A stretch of 64,000 bases of DNA from Mucilaginibacter mallensis (GCF_900105165.1 NZ_LT629740.1:5828001-5892000); one strand, 5' to 3'. Positions 1-8,262 are shown, numbered from the stretch's first letter. The notes: generated by a model from the sequence alone, not told the origin. Numbers and translations: made by a program.

Positions 1-211
1 CACGTATAAACGAGCGCATTATTCCGGAAACCACGATCCCGATAAAATTGCAGGTAGTACCTTCGGTGATCAGGAAGTCTTTTTTGTTTAACAGCTTACG
101 AAACATAACCTGCCTGAATTCCGCAACATGCCGTTCGTCCAGCCCTTCAATTCCCAAAAGCACACTGTCTAATGCGGCGCGTTCTTCAGCCAAAAGACTT
201 TCTGTATTCAT
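1..211 (-). CDS. Crp/Fnr-family transcriptional regulator, N-terminal part (cut by window edge)
   Basis: The minus strand from an ATG at 211 reads about 70 residues with no stop before the window edge. The segment KKDFLITEGTTCNFIGIV followed by VSGIMRSFI is the beta-barrel pattern of the cyclic-nucleotide-binding domain used by Bacteroidota Crp/Fnr regulators (compare the complete gene at 1224-1826, which has NQFLLRENQICNFWGFI at the same place). The DNA-binding part lies outside the window, so the target genes cannot be named. The gene is probably a stand-alone regulator of a neighbouring operon. Confidence 0.72.
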   Translation of the reverse strand, partial: MNTESLLAEERAALDSVLLGIEGLDERHVAEFRQVMFRKLLNKKDFLITEGTTCNFIGIVVSGIMRSFIR

Positions 212-244
212 ACTTCAATTATTTCTATCAAAGGTAAATAGTTC

Positions 245-346
245 TTACTTTTCAGTCAACAGGTGCTTTCTGCCCCAATCCGCCATTTCATCGAATACGG
301 GAGAGAGGCTTTCGCCAAGGCCGCTTAATGAATATTTTACTTCGTA
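245..346 (-). pseudogene. HxlR-family regulator, C-terminal fragment
   Basis: Thirty-three codons plus a stop read YEVKYSLSGLGESLSP followed by VFDEMADWGRKHL. This matches the end of the winged-helix HxlR domain (compare YELTSYGRSLKPIIDEMALWG in the gene at 7816-8193). There is no upstream start or helix-turn-helix part: the frame dissolves above position 346. It is a decayed copy, not an expressed gene. It is one of two HxlR tails left in this window (the other is at 59646). Confidence 0.6.
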
Positions 347-406
347 GCACTAATCAGATTATTTATAAAATGGGCAGGCTAAATTTGCTTTACTAAGACC
401 CCCTTT

Positions 407-1165
407 TTACCAGGGGTTCACCGTTTCATGATTAAGCCAATGCGTAAAAAAGCACCCGGTTGGGCCATCATCGTCAAGGCATGATAGCCAAACTGCCGGT
501 TTTGCACCTTGCTCAACTGTATTGGCATTTGGCCTTTCCTGTCCAACCTGCGTTTGCGTTAAACCTGGATCGGCTGCGTTAACTTTAATGCCTGTACCTA
601 CAAGTTCTTTAGCTAATGTAACTGTAAACATATTAAAAGCGGCTTTTGCAGCGGCATAAGCTAAGCGGGCCGGCTTCGGCCCGTTTTGATGAAGCGGTTC
701 GCTCGTAAGTGTTACAGATCCGATTGTAGAGGACATATTGACAATCCGGCCTGCAGAGCTTAATCTGATCAATGGTAAAAATGCCTGGGTTGTTGCCACT
801 TGAGCCATAAAGTTAATGTCCATATATTCGGCAAGCAATTCCTGCGAAATGTCGGAAGGATTATGCTGATCTTCCGGTTTAACAGGTAGCCTTGCAGCGT
901 TGTTCACCAGGACATCCAACCACCCAAACTGATTTTTAACCTGATTTACTGCGGCGGCTATACTTTCAGCTTTCGTGATGTCAAGTGGTAAAAAATGCGC
1001 AACAATCCCCTGCTGGCTTAGCTTTTCGACAGCTGCCACTCCGGCCATTTCGTTTCGTGCACCCACTAAAACGATCATTCCTTTATTACCTAACTGTCTG
1101 GCTATTTCTAAACCCAACCCACGGTTGGCGCCTGTTATCAGCGCTATTTTTTTCTGTGTTTCCAT
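407..1165 (-). CDS. Short-chain dehydrogenase/reductase (SDR)
   Basis: A 252-residue classical SDR. The NAD(P)-binding TGANRGLG motif is at residues 11-18, NNA at about 90, and the catalytic Ser (NMSSTIG) and YAAAK motifs in the second half. Length is normal for the family. The ATG at 1165 is preferred; a TTG nine bases upstream would add only three residues. The closest well-known relatives reduce carbonyl compounds, but the substrate cannot be read from sequence. It lies on the same strand as the Crp/Fnr gene at 1224-1826, with 58 bases between, so the two may be one transcript in which the regulator comes first. Confidence 0.88.
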   Translation of the reverse strand: METQKKIALITGANRGLGLEIARQLGNKGMIVLVGARNEMAGVAAVEKLSQQGIVAHFLPLDITKAESIAAAVNQVKNQFGWLDVLVNNAARLPVKPEDQHNPSDISQELLAEYMDINFMAQVATTQAFLPLIRLSSAGRIVNMSSTIGSVTLTSEPLHQNGPKPARLAYAAAKAAFNMFTVTLAKELVGTGIKVNAADPGLTQTQVGQERPNANTVEQGAKPAVWLSCLDDDGPTGCFFTHWLNHETVNPW

Positions 1166-1223
1166 GAGCGGCAAGATACAATGCTGCGCATTACGGTCAC
1201 TTGATAAAAGGCAAGAAATAACG

Positions 1224-1826
1224 TCAGACTTTCATGCGGCCGATTTTTCCCCGAATCCTGCTTAAAGTACTGTCGGTAATGTTAAGGTAGGAAGCAATAT
1301 ATTTTAGGGGTACCCTTTTGATCAGTTCGGGTTGGGTATTTATGAAATGAATATAGCGTTCCGTTGCGCTAAGCTGCACCCGATATAAGGTTCCTGCTTT
1401 TACTCTTGACAATCGTTCCTCATAAAGCATTCTTGCAAATTTTTCGAATACAGGATATTTAATATAAAGCTCCTGAAGTTTTGCATAAGTTATACAAATG
1501 AGCACAGTATCTTCCAGCGCGTGTACATTTACAGATGATGGGACCTGCTGAATGAAACTGAGGGATTCAGATATAAAGCTACCCTCATGCATACAGCCGA
1601 GGGTGTACTCGTCCCCTTCATTCGTTAATGAATACGACCGCACTAATCCTTGTTGAATAAATCCCCAAAAATTACAGATTTGATTTTCCCTCAGAAGAAA
1701 CTGATTTTTTTCAAAAAGACGGATCTTGAAATAATTGACGAGATCTAGGGTGTCCTGGTCATTTAAAGTGATATAATTGTTGATCTTGCGTTTTAGGAAT
1801 TCGAAAGCGTCGTCATCAGCTGCCAT
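1224..1826 (-). CDS. Crp/Fnr-family transcriptional regulator
   Basis: A 200-residue protein with an N-terminal cyclic-nucleotide-binding-like barrel (about residues 30-125) and a C-terminal helix-turn-helix ending IASYLNITDSTLSRIRGKIG. This is the short Bacteroidota Crp/Fnr type. No cysteine cluster for an iron-sulfur centre is present, so redox sensing of the Fnr kind is unlikely; the ligand is unknown. It stands upstream of the SDR at 407-1165 on the same strand and probably controls it. Confidence 0.85.
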   Translation of the reverse strand: MAADDDAFEFLKRKINNYITLNDQDTLDLVNYFKIRLFEKNQFLLRENQICNFWGFIQQGLVRSYSLTNEGDEYTLGCMHEGSFISESLSFIQQVPSSVNVHALEDTVLICITYAKLQELYIKYPVFEKFARMLYEERLSRVKAGTLYRVQLSATERYIHFINTQPELIKRVPLKYIASYLNITDSTLSRIRGKIGRMKV

Positions 1827-1870
1827 ATATTATATTTTTATACAAAGTAAGTCTATTCCTAAGAATTTAG

Positions 1871-2020
1871 AAGCTTATTCATTTCAACAACGCTGGGGCA
1901 GCGTTGATGCCTAAGCCCGTTGTAAAAGCCATTCAAAATTACTTAACTATCGAAGAATACCAGGGAGGTTATGAAACTGCGGACCGATATGCTGGTGAAT
2001 TGAACCGTTTTTATGACTAA
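1871..2020 (+). pseudogene. Class V aminotransferase (PLP), N-terminal fragment
   Basis: On the plus strand an open stretch reads IHFNNAGAALMPKPVV, then KAIQNYLTIEEYQGGYETA and DRYAGELNRFYD before a TAA at 2018. This is the start of a class V aminotransferase/cysteine-desulfurase-like enzyme (N-x-AG-A-MP followed by GGYE). The PLP lysine region, about 300 residues further on, is missing and the next gene begins on the opposite strand. It is a remnant left after a deletion or insertion. Confidence 0.6.
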
Positions 2021-2059
2021 TCGCTGGCGGCCCTTTGTTCGCAGATGGAGCCTCGGGAA

Positions 2060-2725
2060 TCATCGGGCATCCGTTAAATTTACAGCATCCGCAAGGGTCA
2101 TTTCTGTTATAAAATCCGGTTTCGGGGCACGTACCTTTTTCATATTTAATAACCAATCTTCGTCCTCATCCCTGTAGCCTAAGGGCAAAATCACCGTACT
2201 TTTATACCCACATCCTTTAAGTTGCAGAAGTTCATCCATCGCTGTTGAATCGAATCCCTCCATAGGCGTTGCATCCACTTTTTGTTCTGCTGCAGCAGCT
2301 ATTGCCATTGCAAAAGAGATATAGCTTTGTTTTGCTGCGTGGTGAGCCTCCCATTCTTTACCTTCCGTCGCATAAAGATTTAGTATGCTTTCTTTATAAT
2401 CACTCATCGCAGTTGGAGGCAAGGACCGTTCATGCATGATGTAGTTGAACACTTTAGAAACCCGTTCACGCGTATATTGGTCCCAGGCAGCGAAGACCAG
2501 CAAATGTGAACAATCTGTAATCTGGCTTTGGTTATTTGCAATAACTTTTATTTTTTCTAATAAAACCCTATCGGAGATGACAATAATTTTATAAGGTTGC
2601 AACCCGGAAGATGAAGGGGCCAAACGGGCCGCTTCTAAAATATAATCAAGTTTCTCCTGGGGTACTTTCGCACCATTCATTTTTTTTGTGGCGTAACGCC
2701 ACTCTAGATTTTCAATTAAGCTCAT
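2060..2725 (-). CDS. Nitroreductase-family NAD(P)H:FMN oxidoreductase
   Basis: A 221-residue flavoprotein of the nitroreductase (NfsB-like) fold. It starts MSLIENLEWRYATKKM, with the conserved R-Y-A-x-K-K FMN-phosphate contact region, then LAPSSSGLQPYK, and ends with the GYRDEDED segment. Such enzymes use NAD(P)H to reduce quinones, nitroaromatics or similar electrophiles in the cytoplasm. It is divergent from the HxlR regulator at 2838, and the 112-bp gap holds direct repeats (2793-2830). A TAATTTTG -7-like box on the minus strand (2742-2749) lies just upstream of the ATG. The arrangement suggests HxlR-controlled induction by an electrophile, an inference from family behaviour. Confidence 0.88.
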   Translation of the reverse strand: MSLIENLEWRYATKKMNGAKVPQEKLDYILEAARLAPSSSGLQPYKIIVISDRVLLEKIKVIANNQSQITDCSHLLVFAAWDQYTRERVSKVFNYIMHERSLPPTAMSDYKESILNLYATEGKEWEAHHAAKQSYISFAMAIAAAAEQKVDATPMEGFDSTAMDELLQLKGCGYKSTVILPLGYRDEDEDWLLNMKKVRAPKPDFITEMTLADAVNLTDAR

Positions 2726-2792
2726 AGGATATTTTTTTTGTCAAAATTAGATATGTAACGTTTAAAAAAGTAACTTTGTGACAAAAAGTAAT

Positions 2793-2830
2793 AGTAACAT
2801 TTGAGTAACCTAAGTGACATTTAAGTAACC
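2793..2830. promoter_or_regulatory. Direct-repeat operator in the nitroreductase/HxlR intergenic region
   Basis: Two 18-base units, AGTAACATTTGAGTAACC at 2793-2810 and AGTGACATTTAAGTAACC at 2813-2830, differ at two positions and start 20 bases apart. Further AGTAAC half-sites occur at 2769-2775. Repeats at helical spacing next to a divergent winged-helix regulator are a plausible binding site for the HxlR protein at 2838-3233. Confidence 0.5.
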
Positions 2831-2837
2831 AGATCGC

Positions 2838-3233
2838 ATGGAAAAAGCAACTTCAGATTATGTATCATTAGATGATTGTGAAAAGAGAGTAAGGGCCATT
2901 GATGATACGATGGACATCCTTAACGGTAAATGGAAAATTTCAATTTTATCACGTCTCCTTTATAAACCTTTGCGTTATTCAGAATTATTGAAAGCTGTTA
3001 GCGGGATATCGGGTAAAATGCTTAGTCGGGAACTGCAAGAACTGGAAATGAACGGCCTTATAAAGAGAACAGTTGCTTCAACTAAGCCCTTATCTGTCAG
3101 TTATGAAGTAACAGCATACGGTCTTTCGTTAAAAGTTGTGGCGGACAGCATAGCGGACTGGGGGCTAAAACATCGGGCGCAAATTACTAAATCAAGTAAA
3201 TTTGTGGTTGAAGATGAAGTAAAGGCTCAATGA
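2838..3233 (+). CDS. HxlR-family winged-helix transcriptional regulator
   Basis: 131 residues, the usual HxlR length. The core runs from the DIL-GKWKI signature (MDILNGKWKISILSRLLY) through the recognition helix region KMLSRELQELEMNGLI to the wing, SYEVTAYG, and the dimer helix ADWG. Several HxlR proteins (HypR, YodB, QorR) sense thiol-reactive compounds through a conserved N-terminal cysteine; a Cys is present here near residue 14 (LDDCEKRV). Divergent from the nitroreductase at 2060-2725, its likely target. Confidence 0.88.
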   Translation: MEKATSDYVSLDDCEKRVRAIDDTMDILNGKWKISILSRLLYKPLRYSELLKAVSGISGKMLSRELQELEMNGLIKRTVASTKPLSVSYEVTAYGLSLKVVADSIADWGLKHRAQITKSSKFVVEDEVKAQ

Positions 3234-3275
3234 TCCGCCAGTATTTACAGTCGTAAATCAAACATTATCAAAAAC

Positions 3276-3539
3276 ATGTTAATAGAATTCGTTACCCAGC
3301 CGCAGTTTAATTTTTTAACGGCCTTTGCTGAGGCCCCGAATGTATCAGTGGTGAATAACGAACTACAAATCCCGTCATCCCTCGGCGAGGGGTTTGTTCG
3401 CCGCGTTGATCTTAATGATGATTTCCGCTTGCTGATACACCGCTACCGGCAGGCGGATAGGACTATTTTTCAGGCGAAGCGCACTATTTTAAATTTGGCA
3501 CCTAAGGAACCTGTAAGTACTATTTTCATGATTCGATAA
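3276..3539 (+). pseudogene. Truncated sensor-domain ORF (AraC-type regulator head)
   Basis: An 87-residue reading frame, MLIEFVTQPQFNFLTAFA followed by a segment with SLGEGFVRRVDL and LLIHRYR. The pattern resembles the N-terminal ligand-binding region of large Bacteroidota AraC regulators. It stops without any DNA-binding domain, directly against an NmrA-like tail on the other strand (3541 onward). It is therefore most likely the cut-off head of a regulator. The family assignment is from memory of the pattern and is uncertain; a free-standing small protein is possible. Confidence 0.4.
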
Positions 3540-3540
3540 A

Positions 3541-3790
3541 TTATTGTTGATTATAAATTGCTGCAAATTCTTTTGCAAAATTTGTCAGTTTTACCTTTCC
3601 TAAAGAAGGACGGATCCGGTAGTAGTCTTCGTACAGGACGCCGTTTACTTTGCTTACATTCATTTCGACTAAACCCTTTGCAATTTGCGGGTTCATACCT
3701 GCACCGACCATAGCTCCAGGAGTTGGTCATCAGATATGGCTATCCACTGAAGTTCCGGTTTACCAAGTTCCTTAAAGCGATTTAGTAGCT
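3541..3790 (-). pseudogene. NmrA/SDR-like NAD(P)-binding protein, C-terminal fragment
   Basis: Minus-strand codons read LGKPELQWIAISDDQLL, then after a one-base frameshift near 3718 GAMVGAGMNPQIAKGLVEMN and YEDYYRIRPSLGKVKL, ending at TAA (3541-3543). The complete gene at 61662-62564 has the parallel segments GKPDLQWITITDEQLL, SFVEMNIS, YEDYYRHKPVLGKVKL. The Rossmann half is absent, so this is a broken paralogue. The 270 bases between here and the peptide gene at 4062 show nothing else recognisable. Confidence 0.65.
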
Positions 3791-4061
3791 TATACGCATA
3801 TAAACTTTGAATAACGGTGCAACATATTGGACCGAGTGTGAAGGTGCGTCTTATTTTTTGATTTTTTCATGTGTTTTCATAGGTTTAGGTTAGTATTTTA
3901 AATATAGATCTATTTTATAAATATTCATAAAATCGATATAAATTAAGAGTTAATATTGATATCATTGAAAATCAAAACTTGGCCAAAATAATTGATATAG
4001 GATTAACCTTTCCAAAATTCATGCGTGTTGTGAAAAAGTAGGAAATAAAAACAATGTAATC

Positions 4062-4214
4062 ATGACACAATCACTAGATTTAAACAAAATGGGACAGGAG
4101 CCTATAACTCAAATGGAAATGCAAGAAGTTGAAGGCGGCAAATTTATTAATCTCTTAGCATTGATATTATCTGTAGGAACGGCTATAGTAGCATACATTA
4201 AAGCTCAAAATTAA
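4062..4214 (+). CDS. Small peptide with double-glycine leader (bacteriocin/secreted-peptide precursor-like)
   Basis: A 50-codon gene begins MTQSLDLNKMGQEPI. Its first half has the features of a double-glycine leader: hydrophobic residues at regular spacing (L-L-M) and EMQEVEGG just before the expected cleavage point after residue 26. The remaining 24 residues form one hydrophobic helix with a cationic start and end (KFINLLALILS, then VAYIKAQN) and contain no cysteine. Such leaders are normally cut by C39-peptidase ABC exporters; none is in this window. It is followed by a hairpin terminator, so it is its own transcript. Function (bacteriocin, signal or anchored peptide) is unknown; existence of the gene is likely but unproved. 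Confidence 0.62.
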   Translation: MTQSLDLNKMGQEPITQMEMQEVEGGKFINLLALILSVGTAIVAYIKAQN

Positions 4215-4231
4215 TCTAATTACTTCTTTTA

Positions 4232-4268
4232 AACTACTGCAGTATAAGTTTACATTGCGGTAGTTGTT
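4232..4268 (+). terminator. Hairpin terminator after the double-glycine peptide
   Basis: AACTACTGCA (4232-4241) pairs with TGCGGTAGTT (4256-4265), one mismatch, followed by a T-rich run. It lies 17 bases after the peptide stop codon. Confidence 0.5.
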
Positions 4269-4352
4269 TATTACTCAAATTATAATATTTCTCAAAATTA
4301 TGTCTCTACGATTTTCATGTCGGACAATACGCTATAAAAAGCAAATAGTTAT

Positions 4353-5609
4353 ATGATTAATCCCCATCTTAAAAACGGAGTAAAAAGAAGTTTGCTCTTT
4401 TTAATTCCGATAGTGCTAATGGCTTTTAATGTTTCCGCTCAGTCTGTTAATACCGTTATCGGCAAAGTCATATCTGATGATAGAGGTGAAGGTATTGAAG
4501 AGGCAACAATTACATGGAAGAATAAGGGTATTAATTCTGTTACTAATACTGATGGAGAATTTAGGATAGTATTACCGGATTCATATAATCAAAGCGATTC
4601 TTTAACATTTTCATGCATAGGCTATTATTCAAAAAACATTGATATACATTCGGCCTTAATTAAAAAATACAATACTATACGATTGAATACGTCTGTTGAA
4701 AATTTAAAAGAGGTTGTGGTTAAGCCTCTAACTTTGAAACAACTGTTAGATAGTGTTATAAATCATAATAACAAAATCTTTGTTTCGCCAATGGATTTGC
4801 ATGCGTATTATCGGGAGTCTGCTTATGTCAACCTTAGATGCACTGAATATTCAGATGCACTATGCGAATATTATGCAAGTACAGATTCTCTAAATAAAAA
4901 ACCGGTTGGCCAGCTAAAAATTAATGCATCCCGATGTATTATGGAAAAAAAAGACAACAAAGACCGGCACAATGCGGAAATAGATTTACCCTCGAATATT
5001 GATGCTAATGTAGCTTTTAACTATGCTTTTCTGTCCGAAACGATTAAAAAGTATTTTCCGGAAAAAAACTTCATTTATTACAAATATGATTTAGAACAAT
5101 CTGGTCAAAATGCCGATGATATCCGGGTAACTATTTATCCCAAACAGCATACTATTGATGAAATATATAAATTAACACTATACTTAAATAATGATTTTGT
5201 GCTAAGATCTTATCATTTTGAAATTCCCGATGATTTTTTAAATATGGTAAAAGAGAAGAGTCTGCTGGGAATTCATGTCAAGTGTACAAAACTTGATATA
5301 AAGGTGAATTATTTACCCTTTAACAGTGGTATATATCCGAACCATTTTGTTATAATAAAAAGTGATACAATAAGAGGGAAAATGTTAGGAACAACTTTTA
5401 ACGAGGCGGAGATAAATAAAAGTGAATTTGTTGTTACACAAATCAACAAAGGCAATAATTTAAAGCCATTCCGAAAAAATGAAATTTATAAAAAGGGAAA
5501 CATTTGCGCCAATGGCATGGCAATGAGTGATTCATTACTTAAAAAATATACTATAATTATACCTTCTTCAAAAGATAGTTTAGCAATAAAATCAATGGAG
5601 AGCAAATAA
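4353..5609 (+). CDS. Secreted protein with carboxypeptidase-regulatory-like domain
   Basis: 418 residues. A signal peptide (KRSLLFLIPIVLMAFNVSAQ) is followed by a CarboxypepD_reg-like beta-sandwich (about residues 35-115: GKVISDDRGEGIEEATI, NTDGEFRI, LTFSCIGYYSK). The remaining 300 residues are a Bacteroidota-specific extension with no motif I recognise. The N-terminal domain is the one found at the head of TonB-dependent receptors, but no plug or barrel follows, so it is not a transporter. Base composition is notably AT-rich, like the upstream peptide gene. A role at the outer membrane or cell surface is likely; nothing more can be said. Confidence 0.75.
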   Translation: MINPHLKNGVKRSLLFLIPIVLMAFNVSAQSVNTVIGKVISDDRGEGIEEATITWKNKGINSVTNTDGEFRIVLPDSYNQSDSLTFSCIGYYSKNIDIHSALIKKYNTIRLNTSVENLKEVVVKPLTLKQLLDSVINHNNKIFVSPMDLHAYYRESAYVNLRCTEYSDALCEYYASTDSLNKKPVGQLKINASRCIMEKKDNKDRHNAEIDLPSNIDANVAFNYAFLSETIKKYFPEKNFIYYKYDLEQSGQNADDIRVTIYPKQHTIDEIYKLTLYLNNDFVLRSYHFEIPDDFLNMVKEKSLLGIHVKCTKLDIKVNYLPFNSGIYPNHFVIIKSDTIRGKMLGTTFNEAEINKSEFVVTQINKGNNLKPFRKNEIYKKGNICANGMAMSDSLLKKYTIIIPSSKDSLAIKSMESK

Positions 5610-5766
5610 CTTATAATCTGTGTAAGAATTACAAACACTTCTTCTTATTACAAAACCGGTCAAAAGAACGATTATATGTTTATGCTTGCCGAATTTGGTT
5701 TCATAATTTGTTTACCGATGACTTAGTAAGTCTTAACAAATTATCCTTTTAGGGAATTTCGAGCAA

Positions 5767-6678
5767 TCAGTTGCGTGACTGCCTAAATTCCAGTGGCGAC
5801 ATATTAGTCTTGTTCTTAAATAATTTGCTGAAGGACTGCGGATAATCAAATCCGAACTTATAAGCAATCTCGCTAACCGTAATGTTGGTTGTAGATAGCT
5901 CCTGTTTTGCAATCTGGATGATCTTCTCATGGATATGCTGCTGGGCGGTAAGGCCGGTGAGCTGCTTTAGCAAAGCACTAAGATACTTGCTGGAGAGATT
6001 TAGTTTTTCAGCAAGGGAAGTTACCGTAGGTAAATGTTGCCTGCCTACATCGTTTTGAAAGCAAGTATTAAGTAATTCGTCAAATTGAGATAGTAACTGG
6101 TTGTTGAGTGGTTTACGGGTGATAAACTGCCGGTTATAAAATCGGTTACTGAAAGTCAGCAGCAGGCCTAATTGAGCTATTACGACATCCTGGCTGAATC
6201 TATCAATTGGCCGTTCCAGTTCCTTTTTGACCTTTTGAAATAGCTCCTCCATGTCACGTTCTTCATCTTCAGATAGGATCAGCGCCTCGTTTACACTATA
6301 ACTGAAAAAGTCATAATCTCTTACCTTTTTGCCCAGTTCATATCCATTTAAAAGGTCAGGATGAAAGGTCAGGCACCACCCGTTTTCAGGTGTTGGCAAT
6401 TCCCGCTCAATACCTAACACCTGCTTGGGGCCGAAAAAGCCCATAACGCCTTCGTCGTAATCATAGCTGGTCTGCCCGTAGGTTGACTTGCAGGTACAAT
6501 TATATTTGATCGTAACAACATAAAAATCCAGGGTGAATCGTAACGCTTCCGGCACAGCCAATTGAGGCATCTCCTTGAAATTATAAATACTGATCAGAGG
6601 ATGCCGCGGCTTGCCCAGGCTGGCAGCGGCATAATACTGATGAAGATTTTTGATATGCAGTACGTCTGAACGTTTCAT
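5767..6678 (-). CDS. AraC-family transcriptional regulator (oxidoreductase-AraC module 1)
   Basis: 303 residues with an N-terminal cupin-like sensor and a C-terminal AraC double helix-turn-helix (about 200-303; SLAEKLNLSSKYLSALLKQL, then EIAYKFGFDYPQSFSKLFK). It is the second gene of an operon: the SDR at 6691-7491 ends 12 bases upstream. It is clearly paralogous to the regulators at 9550, 54545 and 62580, all of which share the RFYxRQFITRK segment and the same place after an oxidoreductase. Probably autoregulatory and controlling its operon partner. Confidence 0.88.
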   Translation of the reverse strand: MKRSDVLHIKNLHQYYAAASLGKPRHPLISIYNFKEMPQLAVPEALRFTLDFYVVTIKYNCTCKSTYGQTSYDYDEGVMGFFGPKQVLGIERELPTPENGWCLTFHPDLLNGYELGKKVRDYDFFSYSVNEALILSEDEERDMEELFQKVKKELERPIDRFSQDVVIAQLGLLLTFSNRFYNRQFITRKPLNNQLLSQFDELLNTCFQNDVGRQHLPTVTSLAEKLNLSSKYLSALLKQLTGLTAQQHIHEKIIQIAKQELSTTNITVSEIAYKFGFDYPQSFSKLFKNKTNMSPLEFRQSRN

Positions 6679-6690
6679 GGATGGACCCTG

Positions 6691-7491
6691 TTAATGGATG
6701 TTTAATTTAAGGTTTTTGCGCATCATATTTCCAAATATCTTTAAGCCCATCCGCTCAGGAAGTAATGAAATAATAAACCGTCCTGTTTTATTTTGAAAGC
6801 CACTGATGGTAATTATTTTACCTTGTTGCAATCCCTTCATTGCCGATGCAACTACCTGTTCGGATGTTTCCAGATTTTTAGTAGAAAAGCTGCTTTTACG
6901 GTCGGCCCCAATACTTGCTGCATCAAAGAAACCTGTTTCAGTAGCTCCGGGGCACAAAAGCATAACCTTTACACCGAATAATCTGTTTTCTTCCCACAAT
7001 GCCTGCGTGAAATATTTTACGAAGCCTTTGCTTGCTGCATAAACGTTCATATAAGGGATTGGGTTGAAGCTTGCCATAGAACCAACGTTGATGATCGTGC
7101 CATTTTTTGCTGCGCGCATTTGTGGCAAAAACCGGTAAGTTAACGCAACCATTGCGGTCATATTCAAGTTCATCATATTTTGGTAGTAGTCCAGGCTGTA
7201 CTCCAACAAATCGCCGCCGGATCCGCTACCTGCATTATTGATGAGCCAATCGACTTTAAAGTTCCTTTTAAGAACTTCATTGGCGATCACCTGATCGCTG
7301 CCTGACTGTGTCAGGTCAGCAATGATGTAGGTTGCTGAAACTTTATACGTTGTACATAATCGCTCACATAAATTTTTTAGTTTCTCTTCGGAGCGTGCTA
7401 CCAGCACCAGGTTATGTTTCTCTGAAGCCAATCGTTCTGCAAAAGCTTTACCGATGCCACCAGATGCTCCTGTTATCAATGTTACTTTCAT
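6691..7491 (-). CDS. Short-chain dehydrogenase/reductase
   Basis: 266 residues starting MKVTLITGASGGIGKAFA, the typical SDR start with TGASGGIG at 7-14. The NNAGS segment, the catalytic Ser (NVGSMAS) and YAASKGFV motif follow. I use the ATG at 7491 because homologues begin there; an open extension up to 7638 is not needed. The C-terminal tail after YAASK is longer than in strict classical SDRs and contains ISGFQNKTGRF, as in acyl/ketone-reducing SDRs of the YqjQ/DltE kind. First gene of an SDR-AraC operon. Confidence 0.87.
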   Translation of the reverse strand: MKVTLITGASGGIGKAFAERLASEKHNLVLVARSEEKLKNLCERLCTTYKVSATYIIADLTQSGSDQVIANEVLKRNFKVDWLINNAGSGSGGDLLEYSLDYYQNMMNLNMTAMVALTYRFLPQMRAAKNGTIINVGSMASFNPIPYMNVYAASKGFVKYFTQALWEENRLFGVKVMLLCPGATETGFFDAASIGADRKSSFSTKNLETSEQVVASAMKGLQQGKIITISGFQNKTGRFIISLLPERMGLKIFGNMMRKNLKLNIH

Positions 7492-7720
7492 CTTTCCTTG
7501 TTTTGGTTTATTATAGGCAAAGTTCAGCAGAGGCCCATTATAATTTATAACCGAAAGGCGGACGTTTGTATGCAAAAGACTGAAAAAAAATATAGCGTAG
7601 GCTTTGTTCCCCAGAATACTGGGCAGAATTCGAACCAATTAATAGAGCAATTAGAGCTAATTAGTGAACTGAAAATCGTATAGATACCCTTTTTCTAAAT
7701 TAAGTCGCAATGGCAGCAAC

Positions 7721-7992
7721 AACTGCTCCTCATTCAGGCAAACACGATACCTATGCTATCGGATTAAAATGAGGGTTGCCAAAAAACCGGAGCAAATAGC
7801 CGCGATGCTATGCAATTATTTTTTTTGGGTTATTTCACCAATTATTTTTTCCCTATGATACATGCCCCACAAAGCCATTTCATCGATGATAGGTTTTAAA
7901 CTGCGGCCATAGCTGGTCAACTCGTAATCAACCGTAATGGGTTTAGTATTCATCACTGTTCGTGTTATTAAACCGTTTATTTCTAATTCCTG
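7721..7992 (-). repeat. Duplicated block, copy 1 (HxlR 3' half plus downstream spacer)
   Basis: This stretch and 59646-59894 (plus strand) share the last third of an HxlR gene and also the non-coding sequence behind it (for example CAACCCTCATTTTAATCC and the AATGAGGAGCA segment). Homology outside the coding frame shows duplication of a DNA segment rather than only protein family resemblance. Confidence 0.7.
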
Positions 7993-8193
7993 TAATTCTT
8001 TGGAAAGCATTTTGGTACCGATACCGGCTAATAACCGATGTAGTTCCATATATCGCTTTTTTCCGAATGAAGCTAAACAGGCGATGATCATAATTTTCCA
8101 TTTGCCGCTTAATATATCCTTTGTATCGTTGATCGCTCTTAATCGCTCCCAGCAATCCACAGATATCTGTCCGTCAACCGACTTTGTTCCCAT
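7816..8193 (-). CDS. HxlR-family winged-helix transcriptional regulator
   Basis: 125 residues from the ATG at 8193 (MGTKSVDGQISVDCWERL); a five-codon upstream extension is possible. It has the DILSGKWKI signature, the recognition region KMLSKELQELEINGLI, the wing YELTSYGRS and the dimer helix MALWG. The N-terminal Cys (VDCWERL) is in the position used for thiol sensing in YodB/HypR relatives. A TATTTTTG -7-like box ends only five bases before the ATG, so the mRNA would be nearly leaderless. Divergent from the quinone oxidoreductase at 8298 across a palindromic operator. Confidence 0.88.
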   Translation of the reverse strand: MGTKSVDGQISVDCWERLRAINDTKDILSGKWKIMIIACLASFGKKRYMELHRLLAGIGTKMLSKELQELEINGLITRTVMNTKPITVDYELTSYGRSLKPIIDEMALWGMYHREKIIGEITQKK

Positions 8194-8227
8194 ATTGCAA
8201 AAATACAATACTTCCCCGAAGGAGACT

Positions 8228-8262
8228 ACTTCCCTTTGGGAAACTAATACCGAAAGGGAAGT
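8228..8262. promoter_or_regulatory. Palindromic operator between HxlR and quinone oxidoreductase, with promoter
   Basis: ACTTCCCTTT (8228-8237) is the exact reverse complement of AAAGGGAAGT (8253-8262). The palindrome lies between two divergent promoters: TATTTTTG on the minus strand (8198-8205) and TAGCTTTG on the plus strand (8272-8279). It covers the upstream promoter region of the oxidoreductase gene, as expected for a repressor site. Confidence 0.65.

Noticed and set aside
4062..4214. Double-glycine peptide as a substrate of the LanKC at 28103
   Set aside because: The core has no cysteine, so lanthionine formation is impossible, and the genes are 24 kb apart.
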